Of a DNA stretch of 64,000 nucleotides, positions 1-10,931 are shown one piece after another; positions within the stretch are counted from its first letter, which is position 1, and each line of letters opens with the position of its first letter. The stretch is from contig NW_027136979.1 in the NCBI RefSeq assembly GCF_040869045.1, forward strand, positions 310,001 through 374,000, read 5' to 3'. The notes beneath the pieces were generated by a model. The model was not told the DNA's origin. It was given only the letters and a program-made list of their open reading frames with translations, and did not search any database. Source of the stretch: Eurosta solidaginis (Eukaryota > Arthropoda > Insecta > Diptera > Tephritidae). Made by a program: the position numbers and the translations under genes.

Positions 1-170
1 TAGCATTAACGGTTCAATTTCTTCGTCATACTGTGTGGGGTTAACCGACTAAAAGGGATAAGTGTCCATATCTATTGAACCAAGCAAGATAGAATCGATT
101 TTGTTTTTGCAGATGGTAGGTTTTTATGCGTATATTAATCCACAAGCTGATCCAAGGTTCTATCATTAAC

Positions 171-241
171 GGTTCAATTTCTACGTCATACTGTGTGGGG
201 TTAACCGACTAAAAGGGATAAGTGTCCATATCTATTGAACC
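171..241. other. Inverted 8-mer boxes around the GGTTAACC palindrome, one example
   Basis: GGTTCAAT (171-178) and its exact reverse complement ATTGAACC (234-241) flank GGTTAACC (199-206). The centre-to-centre spacing of the outer boxes is 63 bp in L and 42 bp in S, about six and four turns of B-DNA at 10.5 bp per turn. The arrangement recurs in nearly all full monomers with occasional point changes. It could be a protein-binding arrangement or a cruciform-prone dyad, or have no function. No binding protein can be named from the sequence. Confidence 0.6.
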
Positions 242-252
242 AAGCAAGGCAG

Positions 253-260
253 AATCGATT
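253..260. other. AATCGATT palindrome (ClaI core), one example
   Basis: This 8-bp perfect palindrome lies at L positions 83-90 and is present in most L and S monomers. It is lost in the CTAATAGGG subtype, which reads AATCGAAT (for example in the unit at 470-629), and in scattered units such as AATCTATT. Cutting at ATCGAT should therefore give a ladder of 139, 160 and summed fragments and not a single band. Confidence 0.85.
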
Positions 261-330
261 TTATTTCTGCAGATGGTAGGTTTTTATGTGTGTATTAATC
301 CACAAGCTGATCCAAGGTTCTATCGCTAAC

Positions 331-469
331 GGTTCAATTTCTACGTCATAAAAGGGATAAGTGTCCACATCTATTGAACCAAGCAAAATAGAATCGATTT
401 TATTTTTGCAGATTATAGGTTTTTATGTGTATATTAATCCACAAGCTGATCCAAGGTTCTATCGCTAAC
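331..469 (+). repeat. Reference short (S) monomer, 139 bp
   Basis: This unit matches L except that L positions 21-41 (CTGTGTGGGG through CGACTA) are absent, so CATA joins directly to AAAGGG. TA stands on both sides of the lost block, a 2-bp microhomology compatible with one slippage or end-joining event. Nearly all S units also share CCACATC where L has CCATATC, and CAAAATAG where L has CAAGATAG or CAAGACAG. This shows common descent. Two S sublineages exist: CATAAAAGGG (usually single and following a PstI-type L) and CATAAAATGG (often two to four in a row). Confidence 0.95.
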
Positions 470-1345
470 GGTTCAATTTCTACGTCAAACTGGGTGGGGT
501 TATCCGACTAATAGGGATAAGTGTCTATATCTATTGAACCAAGCAAGGTAGAATCGAATTTATTTTTGCAGATGGTAGGTTTTTATGTGTATATTAATCC
601 ACAAGCCGATCCAAGGTTCTATCGCTAACGGTTCAATTTCTACGTCATAAAATGGATAAGTGTCCACATCTATTGAACCAAGCAAAATAGAATCGATTTT
701 ATTTTTGCAGATGGTAGGTTTTTATGTGTGTATTAATCCACAAGCTGATCCAAGGTTCTATCGCTAACGGTTCAATTTCTACGTCATAAAAGGGATAAGT
801 GTCCACATCTATTGAACCAAGCAAAATAGAATCGATTTTATTTTTGCAGATTATAGGTTTTTATGTGTATATTAATCCACAAGCTGATCCAAGGTTCTAT
901 CGCTAACGGTTCAATTTCTACGTCATACTGGGTGGGGTTAACCGACTAATAGGGATAAGTGTCTATATCTATTGAACCAAGCAAGGTAGAATCGAATTTA
1001 TTTTTGCAGATGGTAGGTTTTTATGTGTATATTAATCCACAAGCCGATCCAAGGTTCTATCGCTAACGGTTCAATTTCTATGTCATAAAATGGATAAGTG
1101 TCCACATCTATTGAACCAAGCAAAATAGAATCGATTTTATTTTTGCAGATGATAGGTTTTTATGTGTATATTAATCCACAAGCCGATCCAAGGTTCTATC
1201 GCTAACGGTTCAATTTCTACGTCATAAAATGGATAAGTGTCCACATCTATTGAACCAAGCAAAATAGAATCGATTTTATTTTTGCAGATGATAGGTTTTT
1301 ATGTGTATATTAATCCACAAGCCGATCCAAGGTTCTATCGCTAAC

Positions 1346-1412
1346 GGTTCAATTTCTACGTCATAAAATGGATAAGTGTATCCACAAGCTGATCCAAGGT
1401 TCTATCATTAAC
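1346..1412 (+). repeat. Truncated S monomer, 67 bp
   Basis: This unit begins as a CATAAAATGG-type S and runs to GATAAGTGT, then jumps to ATCCACAAGC near the monomer end. About 72 bp (S positions 35-106) are missing, including the inverted box and the AATCGATT palindrome. I saw it only once in the window, so it has not been amplified. Confidence 0.9.
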
Positions 1413-3845
1413 GGTTCAATTTCTACGTCATACTGTGTGGGGTTAACCGACTAAAAGGGATAAGTGTCCATATCTGTTGAACCAAGCAAGACAGAATCGA
1501 TTTTATTTCTGCAGATGGTAGGTTTTTATGTGTGTATTAATCCACAAGCTGATCCAAGGTTCTATCGCTAACGGTTCAATTTCTACGTCATAAAAGGGAT
1601 AAGTGTCCACATCTATTGAACCAAGCAAAATAGAATCGATTTTATTTTTGCAGATTATAGGTTTTTATGTGTATATTAATCCACAAGCTGATCCAAGGTT
1701 CTATCGCTAACGGTTCAATTTCTACGTCATACTGTGTGGGGTTAACCGACTAAAAGGGATAAGTGTCCATATCTATTGAACCAAGCAAGGTAGAATCGAA
1801 CTTATTTTTGCAGATGGTAGGTTTTTATGTGTATATTAATGCACAAGCTGATCCAAGGTTCTATCGTTAACGGTTCAATTTCTACGTAATACTGGGTGGG
1901 GTTAAACGACTTAAAGGGATAAGTGTCCATATCGATTGAACCAAGCAAGATAGAATCGATTTTGTTTTTGCAGATTATAGGCTTTTATGTGTATATTAAT
2001 CCAAAAGCTGATCCAAGGTTCTATCGCTAACGGTTCAATTTCTACGTCATACTGTTTTTGGTTAACCGACTAAAAGGGATAAGTGTCCATATCTATTGAA
2101 CCAAGCAAAATAGAATCGATTTTATTTTTGCAGATTATAGGTTTTTTGTGTATATTAATCCACAAGATGATCCAAGGTTCTATCATTAACGGTTCAATTT
2201 CTACGTCATACTGGGTGGGGTTAAACGACTAAAAGGGATAAGTGTCCATATCTATTGAACCAAGCAAGATAGAATCGATTTTGTTTTTGCAGATTATAGG
2301 CTTTTATGTGTATATTAATCCAAAAGCTGATCCAAGGTACTATCGCTAACGGTTCAATTTCTACGTCATACTGGTTGGGGTTAACCGACTAAAAGGGATA
2401 AGTGTCCATATCTATTGAACCAAGCAAGATAGAATCGATTTTGTTTTTGCAGATTATAGGTTTTTATGTGTATATTAATCCACAAGCTGATCCAAGGTTT
2501 TTTCGCTAACGGTTCAATTTCTACGTCATACTGTGTGGGGTTAACCGACTAAAAGGGATAAGTGTCCATATCTATTGAACCAAGCAAGAAAGAATCGATT
2601 TTATTTCTGCAGATGGTAGGTTTTTATGTGTGTATTAATCCACAAGCTGATCCAAGGTTCTATCGCTAACGGCTCAATTTCTACGTCATAAAAGGGATAA
2701 GTGTCCACATCTATTGAACCAAGCAAAATTGAATCGATTTTATTTTTGCAGATTATAGGTTTTTATGTGTATATTAATCCACAAGCTGATCCAAGGTTCT
2801 AGCATTAACGGTTCAATTTCTTCGTCATACTGTGTGGGGTTAACCGACTAAAAGGGATAAGTGTCCATATCTATTGAACCAAGCAAGATAGAATCGATTT
2901 TGTTTTTGCAGATGGTAGGTTTTTATGCGTATATTAATCCACAAGCTGATCCAAGGTTCTATCATTAACGGTTCAATTTCTACGTCATACTGTGTGGGGT
3001 TAACCGACTAAAAGGGATAAGTGTCCATATCTATTGAACCAAGCAAGGCAGAATCGATTTTATTTCTGCAGATGGTAGGTTTTTATGTGTGTATTAATCC
3101 ACAAGCTGATCCAAGGTTCTATCGCTAACGGTTCAATTTCTACGTCATAAAAGGGATAAGTGTCCACATCTATTGCACCAAGCAAAATAGAATCGATTTT
3201 ATTTTTGCAGATTATAGGTTTTTATGTGTATATTAATCCACAAGCTGATCCAAGGTTCTATCGCTAACGGTTCAATTTCTACGTCAAACTGGGTGGGGTT
3301 AACCGACTAATAGGGATAAGTGTCTATATCTATTGAAACAAGCAAGGTAGAATCGAATTTATTTTTGCAGATGGTAGGTTTTTATGTGTATATTAATCCA
3401 CAAGCCGATCCAAGGTTCTATCGCTAACGGTTCAATTTCTACGTCATAAAATGGATAAGTGTCCACATCTATTGAACCAAGCAAAATAGAATCGATTTTA
3501 TTTTTGCAGATGATAGGTTTTTATGTGTATATTAATCCACAAGCCGATCCAAGGTTCTATCGATAACGGTTCAATTTCTACGTCATAAAATGGATAAGTG
3601 TCCACATCTATTGAACCAAGCAAAATAGAATCGATTTTGTTTTTGCAGATGATAGGTTTTTATGTGTATATTAATCCACAAGCCGATCCAAGGTTCTATC
3701 GCTAACGGTTCAATTTCTACGTCATAAAATGGATAAGTGTCCACATCTATTGAACCAAGCAAAATAGAATCGATTTTATTTTTGCAGATTATATGTTTTT
3801 ATGTGTATATTAATCCACAAGCCGATCCAAGGTACTATCGCTAAC

Positions 3846-3990
3846 GGTTCAATTTCTACGTCATATAAATAAAAGGGATAAGTGTCCACATCTATTGAAC
3901 CAAGCAAAATAGAATCGATTTTATTTTTGCAGATTATAGGTTTTTATGTGTATATTAATCCACAAGCTGATCCAAGGTTCTATCGCTAAC
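3846..3990 (+). repeat. Variant S monomer, 145 bp
   Basis: An otherwise S-type unit carries TAAATA inserted between TCATA and AAAGGG (about 3866-3871), exactly at the junction where S lost the 21-bp block. It may be a slippage product of the AT-rich junction or an independent repair outcome. I saw it only once. Confidence 0.88.
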
Positions 3991-4609
3991 GGTTCAATTT
4001 CTACGTCATACTGTGTGGGGTTAACCGACTAAAAGGGATAAGTGTCCATATCTATTGAACCAAGCAAGAAAGAATCGATTTTATTTCTGCAGATGGTAGG
4101 TTTTTATGTGTGTATTAATCCACAAGCTGATCCAAGGTTCTATCGCTAACGGCTCAATTTCTACGTCATAAAAGGGATAAGTGTCCACATCTATTGAACC
4201 AAGCAAAATTGAATCGATTTTATTTTTGCAGATTATAGGTTTTTATGTGTATATTAATCCACAAGCTGATCCAAGGTTCTATCGCTAACGGTTCAATTTC
4301 TACGTCATACTGGGTGGGGTTAACCGACTAATAGGGATAAGTGTCTATATCTATTGAACCAAGCAAGGTAGAATCGATTTTGTTTTTGCAGATGGTAGGT
4401 TTTTATGCGTATATTAATCCACAAGCTGATCCAAGGTTCTATCATTAACGGTTCAATTTCTACGTCATACTGTGTGGGGTTAACCGACTAAAAGGGATAA
4501 GTGTCCATATCTATTGAACCAAGCAAGGCAGAATCGATTTTATTTCTGCAGATGGTAGGTTTTTATGTGTGTATTAATCCACAAGCTGATCCAAGGTTCT
4601 ATCGCTAAC

Positions 4610-4763
4610 GGTTCAATTTCTACGTCATAAAAGGGATAAGTGTCAAAGGGATAAGTGTCCACATCTATTGAACCAAGCAAAATAGAATCGATTTTATTTT
4701 TGCAGATTATAGGTTTTTATGTGTATATTAATCCACAAGCTGATCCAAGGTTCTATCGCTAAC
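4610..4763 (+). repeat. S monomer with a 15-bp tandem microduplication, 154 bp
   Basis: AAAGGGATAAGTGTC occurs twice in direct succession (4630-4644 and 4645-4659), which makes this S unit 15 bp longer. The copies are identical, so the event looks recent and typical of replication slippage. I found no other copy in the window. Confidence 0.93.
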
Positions 4764-4923
4764 GGTTCAATTTCTACGTCAAACTGGGTGGGGTTAACCG
4801 ACTAATAGGGATAAGTGTCTATATCTATTGAACCAAGCAAGGTAGAATCGAATTTATTTTTGCAGATGGTAGGTTTTTATGTGTATATTAATCCACAAGC
4901 CGATCCAAGGTTCTATCGCTAAC

Positions 4924-5062
4924 GGTTCAATTTCTACGTCATAAAATGGATAAGTGTCCATATCTATTGAACCAAGCAAGATAGAATCGATTTTGTTTTT
5001 GCAGATTATAGGCTTTTATGTGTATATTAATCCAAAAGCTGATCCAAGGTTCTATCGCTAAC
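4924..5062 (+). repeat. Chimeric monomer: S head, L body
   Basis: The length is the S length (139 bp) and the head reads CATAAAATGG, but downstream it has the L-linked variants CCATATC, CAAGATAG and GATTTTGTTTTTGC in place of the S variants. This is the signature of an exchange or gene conversion inside a monomer, between about monomer positions 30 and 60. The S-type unit at 5703-5841 is similar for the CCATATC variant only. Confidence 0.8.
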
Positions 5063-5841
5063 GGTTTAATTTCTACGTCATACTGTTTGGGGTTAACCGA
5101 CTAAAAGGGATAAGTGTCCATATCTATTGAACCAATCAAAATAGAATCGATTTTATTTTTGCAGATTATAGGTTTTTATGTGTATATAAATCCACAAGAT
5201 GATCCAAGGTTCTACCATTAACGGTTCAATTTCTACGTCATACTGGTTGGGGTTAAACGACTAAAAGGGATAAGTTACCATATCTATTGAACCAAGCAAG
5301 ATAGAATCGATTTTGTTTTTGCAGATTATAGGCTTTTATGTGTATATTAATCCAAAAGCTGATCCAACGTTCTATCGCTAACGGTTCAATTTCTACGTCA
5401 TACTGGTTGGGGTTATCCGACTAAAAGGGATAAGTGTCCATATCTATTGAACCAAGCAAGATAGAATCGATTTTGTTTTTGCAGATTATAGGTTTTTATG
5501 TGTATATTAATCCACAAGCAGATCCAAGGTTTTTTCGCTAACGGTTCAATTTCTACGTCATACTGTGTGGGGTTAACCGACTAAAAGGGATAAGTGTCCA
5601 TATCTATTGAACCAAGCAAGACAGAATCGATTTTATTTCTGCAGATGGTAGGTTTTTATGTGTGTATTAATCCACAAGCTGATCCAAGGTTCTATCGCTA
5701 ACGGTTCAATTTCTACGTCATAAAAGGGATAAGTGTCCATATCTATTGAACCAAGCAAAATAGAATCGATTTTATTTTTGCAGATTATAGGTTTTTATGT
5801 GTATATTAATCCACAAGCTGATCCAAGGTTCTAGCATTAAC

Positions 5842-7517
5842 GGTTCAATTTCTTCGTCATACTGTGTGGGGTTAACCGACTAAAAGGGATAAGTGTCCAT
5901 ATCTATTGAACCAAGCAAGATAGAATCGATTTTGTTTTTGCAGTTGGTAGGTTTTTATGCGTATATTAATCCACAAGCTGATCCAAGGTTCTATCATTAA
6001 CGGTTCAATTTCTACGTCATACTGTGTGGGGTTAACCGACTAAAAGGGATAAGTGTCCATATCTATTGAACCAAGCAAGACAGAATCGATTTTATTTCTG
6101 CAGATGGTAGGTTTTTATGTGTGTATTAATCCACAAGCTGATCCAAGGTTCTATCGCTAACGGTTCAATTTCTACGTCATAAAAGGGATAAGTGTCCACA
6201 TCTATTGAACCAAGCAAAATAGAATCGATTTTATTTTTGCAGATTATAGGTCTTTATGTGTATATTAATCCACAAGCTGATCCAAGGTTCTATCGCTAAC
6301 GGTTCAATTTCTACGTCATACTGGGTGGGGTTAACCGACTAATAGGGATAAGTGTCTATATCTATTGAACCAAGCAAGGTAGAATCGAATTTATTTTTGC
6401 AGATGGTAGGTTTTTATGTGTATATTAATCCACAAGCCGATCCAAGGTTCTATCGCTAACGGTTCAATTTCTACGTCATAAAATGGATAAGTGTCCACAT
6501 CTATTGAACCAAGCAAAATATAATCGATTTTATTTTTGCAGATGATAGGTTTTTATGTGTATATTAATCCACAAGCCGATCCAAGGTTCTATCGCTAACG
6601 GTTCAATTTCTACGTCATAAAATGGATAAGTGTCCACATCTATTGAACCAAGCAAAATAGAATCGATTTTATTTTTGCAGATTATAGGTTTTTATGTGTA
6701 TATTAATCCACAAGCCGATCCAAGGTTCTATCGCTAACGGTTCAATTTCTACGTCATAAAATGGATAAGTGTCCACATCTATTGAACCAAGCAAAATAGA
6801 ATCGATTTTATTTTTGCAGATTATAGGTTTTTATGTGTATATTAATCCACAAGCTGATCCAAGGTTCTACCGCTAACGGTTCAATTTCTACGTCATACTG
6901 GGTGGGGTTAACCGACTAATAGGGATAAGTGTCTATATCTATTGAACCAAGCAAGGTAGAATCGAATTTATTTTTGCAGATGGTAGGTTTTTATGTGCAT
7001 ATTAATACACAAGCTGATCCAAGGTTCTATCACTAACGGTCCAATTTCTACGTCAAACTGGGTGAGGTTAACCAACTAAAAGGGATAAGTGTCCATATCT
7101 ATTGAACCAAGCAAGACAGAATCGATTTTATTTTTGCAGATTATAGGTTTTTATGTGTATATTAATCCACAAGCCGACCCAAGGTTCTATCGCTAACGGT
7201 TCAATTTCTACGTCATACTGGGTGGGGTTAACCGACTAATAGGGATAAGTGTCTATATCTATTGAACCAAGCAAGGTAGAATCGAATTTATTTTTGCAGA
7301 TGGTAGGTTTTTATGTGCATATTAATACACAAGCTGATCCAAGGTTCTATCACTAACGGTTCAATTTCTACGTCAAACTGGGTGAGGTTAACCAACTAAA
7401 AGGGATAAGTGTCCATATCTATTGAACCAAGCAAGACAGAATCGATTTTATTTTTGCAGATTATAGGTTTTTATGTGTATATTAATCCACAAGCTGATCC
7501 AAGGTTCTATCATTAAC
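5842..7517 (+). repeat. Domain A HOR copy 3 (11 monomers, 1676 bp)
   Basis: The order is LLSLSSS LLLL, opening with the CTTCGTCATA monomer. Its last four L units are a tandem duplication of a 320-bp dimer (6878-7197 and 7198-7517): a CTAATAGGG-type L followed by a CAAACTGGGTGAGG-type L that also carries AACCAACTA. Confidence 0.85.
6878..7517 (+). repeat. Tandem 320-bp dimer duplication
   Basis: The two-monomer units 6878-7197 and 7198-7517 have the same subtype order and share the private variants ATTAATACAC, CACTAACGG and AACCAACTA. Small differences (GGTCCAAT against GGTTCAAT, GCCGACCC against GCTGATCC) show the copies are no longer identical. Confidence 0.85.
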
Positions 7518-8692
7518 GGTTCAATTTCTACGTCATACTGTGTGGGGTTAACCGACTAAAAGGGATAAGTGTCCATATCTATTGAGCCAAGCAAGATAGA
7601 ATCGATTTTGTTTTTGCAGATGGTAGGTTTTTATGCGTATATTAATCCACAAGCTGATCCAAGGTTCTATCATTAACGGTTCAATTTCTACGTCATACTG
7701 TGTGGGGTTAACCGACTAAAAGGGATAAGTGTCCATATCTATTGAACCAAGCAAGCCAGAATCGATTTTATTTCTGCAGATGATAGGTTTTTATGTGTGT
7801 ATTAATCCACAAGCTAATCCAAGGTTCTATCGCTAACGGTTCAATTTCTACGTCATAAAAGGGATAAGTGTCCACATCTATTGAACCAAGCAAAATAGAA
7901 TCGATTTTATTTTTGCAGATTATAGGTTTTTATGTGTATATTAATCCACAAGCTGATCCAAGGTTCTATCGCTAACGGTTCAATTTCTACGTCATACTGG
8001 GTGGGGTTAACCGACTAATAGGGATAAGTGTCTATATCTATTGAACCAAGCAAGGTAGAATCGAATTTATTTTTGCAGATGGTAGGTTTTTATGTGTATA
8101 TTAATCCACAAGCCGATCCAAGGTTCTATCGCTAACGGTTCAATTTCTACGTCATAAAATGGATAAGTGTCCACATCTATTGAACCAAGCAAAATAGAAT
8201 CGATTTTATTTTTGCAGATGATAGGTTTTTATGTGTATATTAATCCACAAGCCGATCCAAGGTTCTATCGCTAACGGTTCAATTTCTACGTCATAAAATG
8301 GATAAGTGTCCACATCTATTGAACCAAGCAAAATAGAATCGATTTTATTTTTGCAGATGATAGGTTTTTATGTGTATATTAATCCACAAGCCGATCCAAG
8401 GTTCTATCGCTAACGGTTCAATTTCTACGTCATAAAATGGATAAGTGTCCACATCTATTGAACCAAGCAAAATAGAATCGATTTTATTTTTGCAGATTAT
8501 AGGTTTTTATGTGTATATTAATCCACAAGCCGATCCAAGGTTCTATCGCTAACGGATCAATTTCTACGTCATAAAATGGATAAGTGTCCACATCTATTGA
8601 ACCAAGCAAAATAGAATCCATTTTATTTTTGCAGATTATAGGTTTTTATGTGTATATTAATCCACAAGCTGATCCAAGGTTCTATCGCTAAC
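7518..8692 (+). repeat. Domain A HOR copy 4 (8 monomers, 1175 bp)
   Basis: The order is LLSL SSSS. It repeats the start of copy 3 at a shift of 1676 bp but has ordinary CTACGTCAT in place of CTTCGTCAT. The four consecutive S monomers at 8137-8692 are one of the longest S runs in the window, the other being 3429-3990. Confidence 0.82.
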
Positions 8693-10931
8693 GGTTCAAT
8701 TTCTACGTCATACCAAGTGGGGTTAACCGACTAATAGGGATAAGTGTCTATATCTATTGAACCAAGCAAGGTAGAATCGAATTTATTTTTGCAGATGGTA
8801 GGTTTTTATTTGCATATTAATCCACACGCTGATCCAAGGTTCTATCGCTAACGGTTCAATTTCTACGTCAAACTGGGTGAGGTTAACCGACTAAAAGGGA
8901 TAGGTGTCCATATCTATTGAACCAAACAAGACAGAATCGATTTTATTTTTGCAGATGGTAGGCTTTTATGTGTGTATTAATCCAAAAGCTGATCCAAGGT
9001 TCTATCGCTAACGGTTCAATTTCTACGTCATACTGGGTGGGGTTAACCGACTAAAAGGGATAAGTGTCCATATCTATTGAACCAAGCAAGATAGAATCGA
9101 TTTTGTTCTTTCAGATGATAGGTTTTTACGTGTATATTAATCCACAAGCCGACCCAAGGTCCTATCGCTAACGGTTCAATTTCTACGTCATACTGGGTGG
9201 GGTTAACCGACTAATAGGGATAAGTGTCTATATCTATTGAACCAAGCAAGGTAGAATCGAATTTATTTTTGCGGATGGTAGGTTTTTATGTGCATATTAA
9301 TACACAAGCTGATCCAAGGTTCTATCACTAACGGTTCAATTTCTACGTCAAACTGGGTGAGGTTAACCAACTAAAAGGGATAAGTGTCCATATCTATTGA
9401 ACCAAGCAAAATAGAATCGATTTTATTTTTGCAGATTATAGGTTTTTATACGTATATTAATTCACAAGCTGATCCAAGGTTCTATCGCTAACGGTTCAAT
9501 TTCTACGTCATACTGTGTGGGGTTAACCGACTAGAAGGGATAAGTGTCCATATCTATTGAACCAAGCAAGATAGAATCGATTTTGTTTTTGCAGATTATA
9601 GGCTTTTATGTATGTATTAATCCAAAAGCTGATCCAAGGTTCTATCGCTAACGGTTCAATTTCTACGTCATACTGGTTGGGGTTAACCGACTAAAAGGGA
9701 TAAGTGTCCATATCTATTGAACCAAGCAAAATAGAATCGATTTTATTTTTGCAGATTATAGGTTTTTATGTGTGTATTAATCCAAAAGCTGACCCAAGGT
9801 TCTATCGCTAACGGTTCAATTTCTACGTCAAACTGGGTGGGGTTAACCGACTAAAAGGGATAAGTGTCCATATCTATTGAACCAAGCAAGATAGAATCGA
9901 TTTTATTTCTGCAGATGGTAGGTTTTTATGTGTGTATTAATCCACAAGCTGATCCAAGGTTCTATCGCTAACGGTTCAATTTCTACGTCATACTGTGTGG
10001 GGTTAACCGACTAAAAGGGATAAGTGTCCATATCTATTGAACCAGGCAAGACAGAATCGATTTTATTTCTGCAGATGGTAGGTTTTTATGTGTGTATTAT
10101 TCCACAAGCTGATCCAAGGTTCTATCGCTAACGGTTCAATTTCTACGTCATACTGTGTGGGGTTAACCGACTAAAAGGGATAAGTGTCCATATCTATTGA
10201 ACCAAGCAAGATAGAATCGATTTTGTTTTTGCAGATTATAGGCTTTTATGTGTGTATTAATCCAAAAGCTGATCCAAGGTTCTATCGCTAACGGTTCAAT
10301 TTTTACGTCAAACTGGGTGGGGTTAACCGACTAAAAGGGATAAGTGTCCATATCTATTGAACCAAGCAAGATAGAATCGATTTTATTTCTGCAGATGGTA
10401 GGTTTTTATGTGTATATTAATTCACAAGCTGATCCAAGGTTCTATCGCTAACGGTTCAATTTCTACGTCATACTGTGTGGGGTTAACCGACTAGAAGGGA
10501 TAAGTGTCCATATCTATTGAACCAAGCAAGATAGAATCGATTTTGTTTTTGCAGATTATAGGCTTTTATGTGTATATTAATCCAAAAGCTGATCCAAGGT
10601 TCTATCGCTAACGGTTCAATTTCTACGTCATACTGGTTGGGGTTAACCGACTAAAAGGGATAAGTGTCCATATCTATTGAACCAAGCAAAATAGAATCGA
10701 TTTTATTTTTGCAGATTATAGGTTTTTATGTGTATATTAATCCACAAGCTGATCCAAGGTTCTATCGCTAACGGTTCAATTTCTACGTCATACTGTGTGG
10801 GGTTAACCGACTAAAAGGGATAAGTGTCCATATCTATTGAACCAGGCAAGACAGAATCGATTTTATTTCTGCAGATGGTAGGTTTTATGTGTGTATTATT
10901 CCACAAGCTGATCCAAGGTTCTATCGCTAAC
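8693..10931 (+). repeat. Run of 14 consecutive L monomers
   Basis: Fourteen L units follow one another with no S between them (2239 bp, the last unit being 159 bp through one missing T). This is the longest L-only run I found. It contains no copy of the 21-bp deletion, so its nucleosome-scale spacing would be uniform, unlike domain A. Confidence 0.9.

Larger units (their letters stand above)
171..330 (+). repeat. Reference long (L) monomer, 160 bp
   Basis: This is a typical L unit of the subtype with a PstI site (CTGCAG). It has box GGTTCAAT at 171-178, ACGTCA at 183-188, the GGTTAACC palindrome at 199-206, the inverted box ATTGAACC at 234-241, the AATCGATT palindrome at 253-260, T-tracts through about 285, and an AT-rich segment leading to GATCC. 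L subtypes differ by linked variants: the PstI subtype, a TTTTTGCAGATGG subtype, a subtype with CTAATAGGG plus TCGAATTT (which loses the ClaI site), a CTGGTTGGGG subtype, a subtype ending in CCAAAAGCTG, and a CAAACTGGGTGAGG subtype. The order of these subtypes defines the higher-order repeats. Confidence 0.95.
11..2809 (+). repeat. Domain A HOR copy 1 (19 monomers, 2799 bp)
   Basis: The monomer order is LLSLSSLSS, a 67-bp truncated unit, then LSLLLLLLS. The first monomer carries the rare CTTCGTCATA variant, which also marks the starts of copies at 2810 and 5842. The window begins with TAGCATTAAC, the same ending that precedes those two later starts, so another copy probably lies just to the left. 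One L (2032-2190) is 159 bp through loss of one base near its T-tract. Confidence 0.85.
2810..5841 (+). repeat. Domain A HOR copy 2 (20 monomers, 3032 bp)
   Basis: The monomer order is LLSLSSSS LSLLSLS LLLLS, starting with the same CTTCGTCATA monomer as copy 1. The opening order L, L, S, L, S recurs internally from 4290 (shift 1480 bp), so the copy contains a partial internal duplication. It carries three unusual units: 145 bp (3846-3990), 154 bp (4610-4763) and an S/L chimera (4924-5062). Confidence 0.82.
1..8692 (+). repeat. Domain A: S-rich, diverged higher-order repeats
   Basis: Related multi-monomer units start at 11, 2810, 5842 and 7518. Each begins with a TTTTTATGCG-type L, then a PstI-type L, a single S, a CTAATAGGG-type L, and a run of CATAAAATGG-type S monomers. 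S units are far more frequent here (about a quarter of all S monomers in the window lie in this 8.7 kb). The domain also holds most of the unique structural variants: a 67-bp truncation, a 6-bp insertion, a 15-bp microduplication and a chimeric S/L monomer. I infer that it is older or less recently homogenised than the right half. Confidence 0.85.

Noticed and set aside
171..181. RNA polymerase III B box or tRNA-derived repeat, from GGTTCAATTTC
   Set aside because: It resembles a B box, but the C at the expected position is displaced by one base. I saw no A box at a suitable distance, no tRNA cloverleaf and no terminator arrangement.
183..188. CRE-like bZIP site from ACGTCA in every monomer
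   Set aside because: It is only a half-site of a common 6-mer. Its repetition follows from the tandem array, and nothing else supports regulatory use.
291..300. TATA-box-like promoter in TGTATATTAAT
   Set aside because: The AT-rich segment occurs in every monomer without any adjacent gene or initiator, so there is no support for a promoter.
301..320. Hammerhead ribozyme core, suggested by CTGATCC
   Set aside because: The conserved CTGATGA and GAAA core elements are not both present on either strand, and no suitable stems were found. Some satellites do carry such ribozymes, so the possibility was checked.
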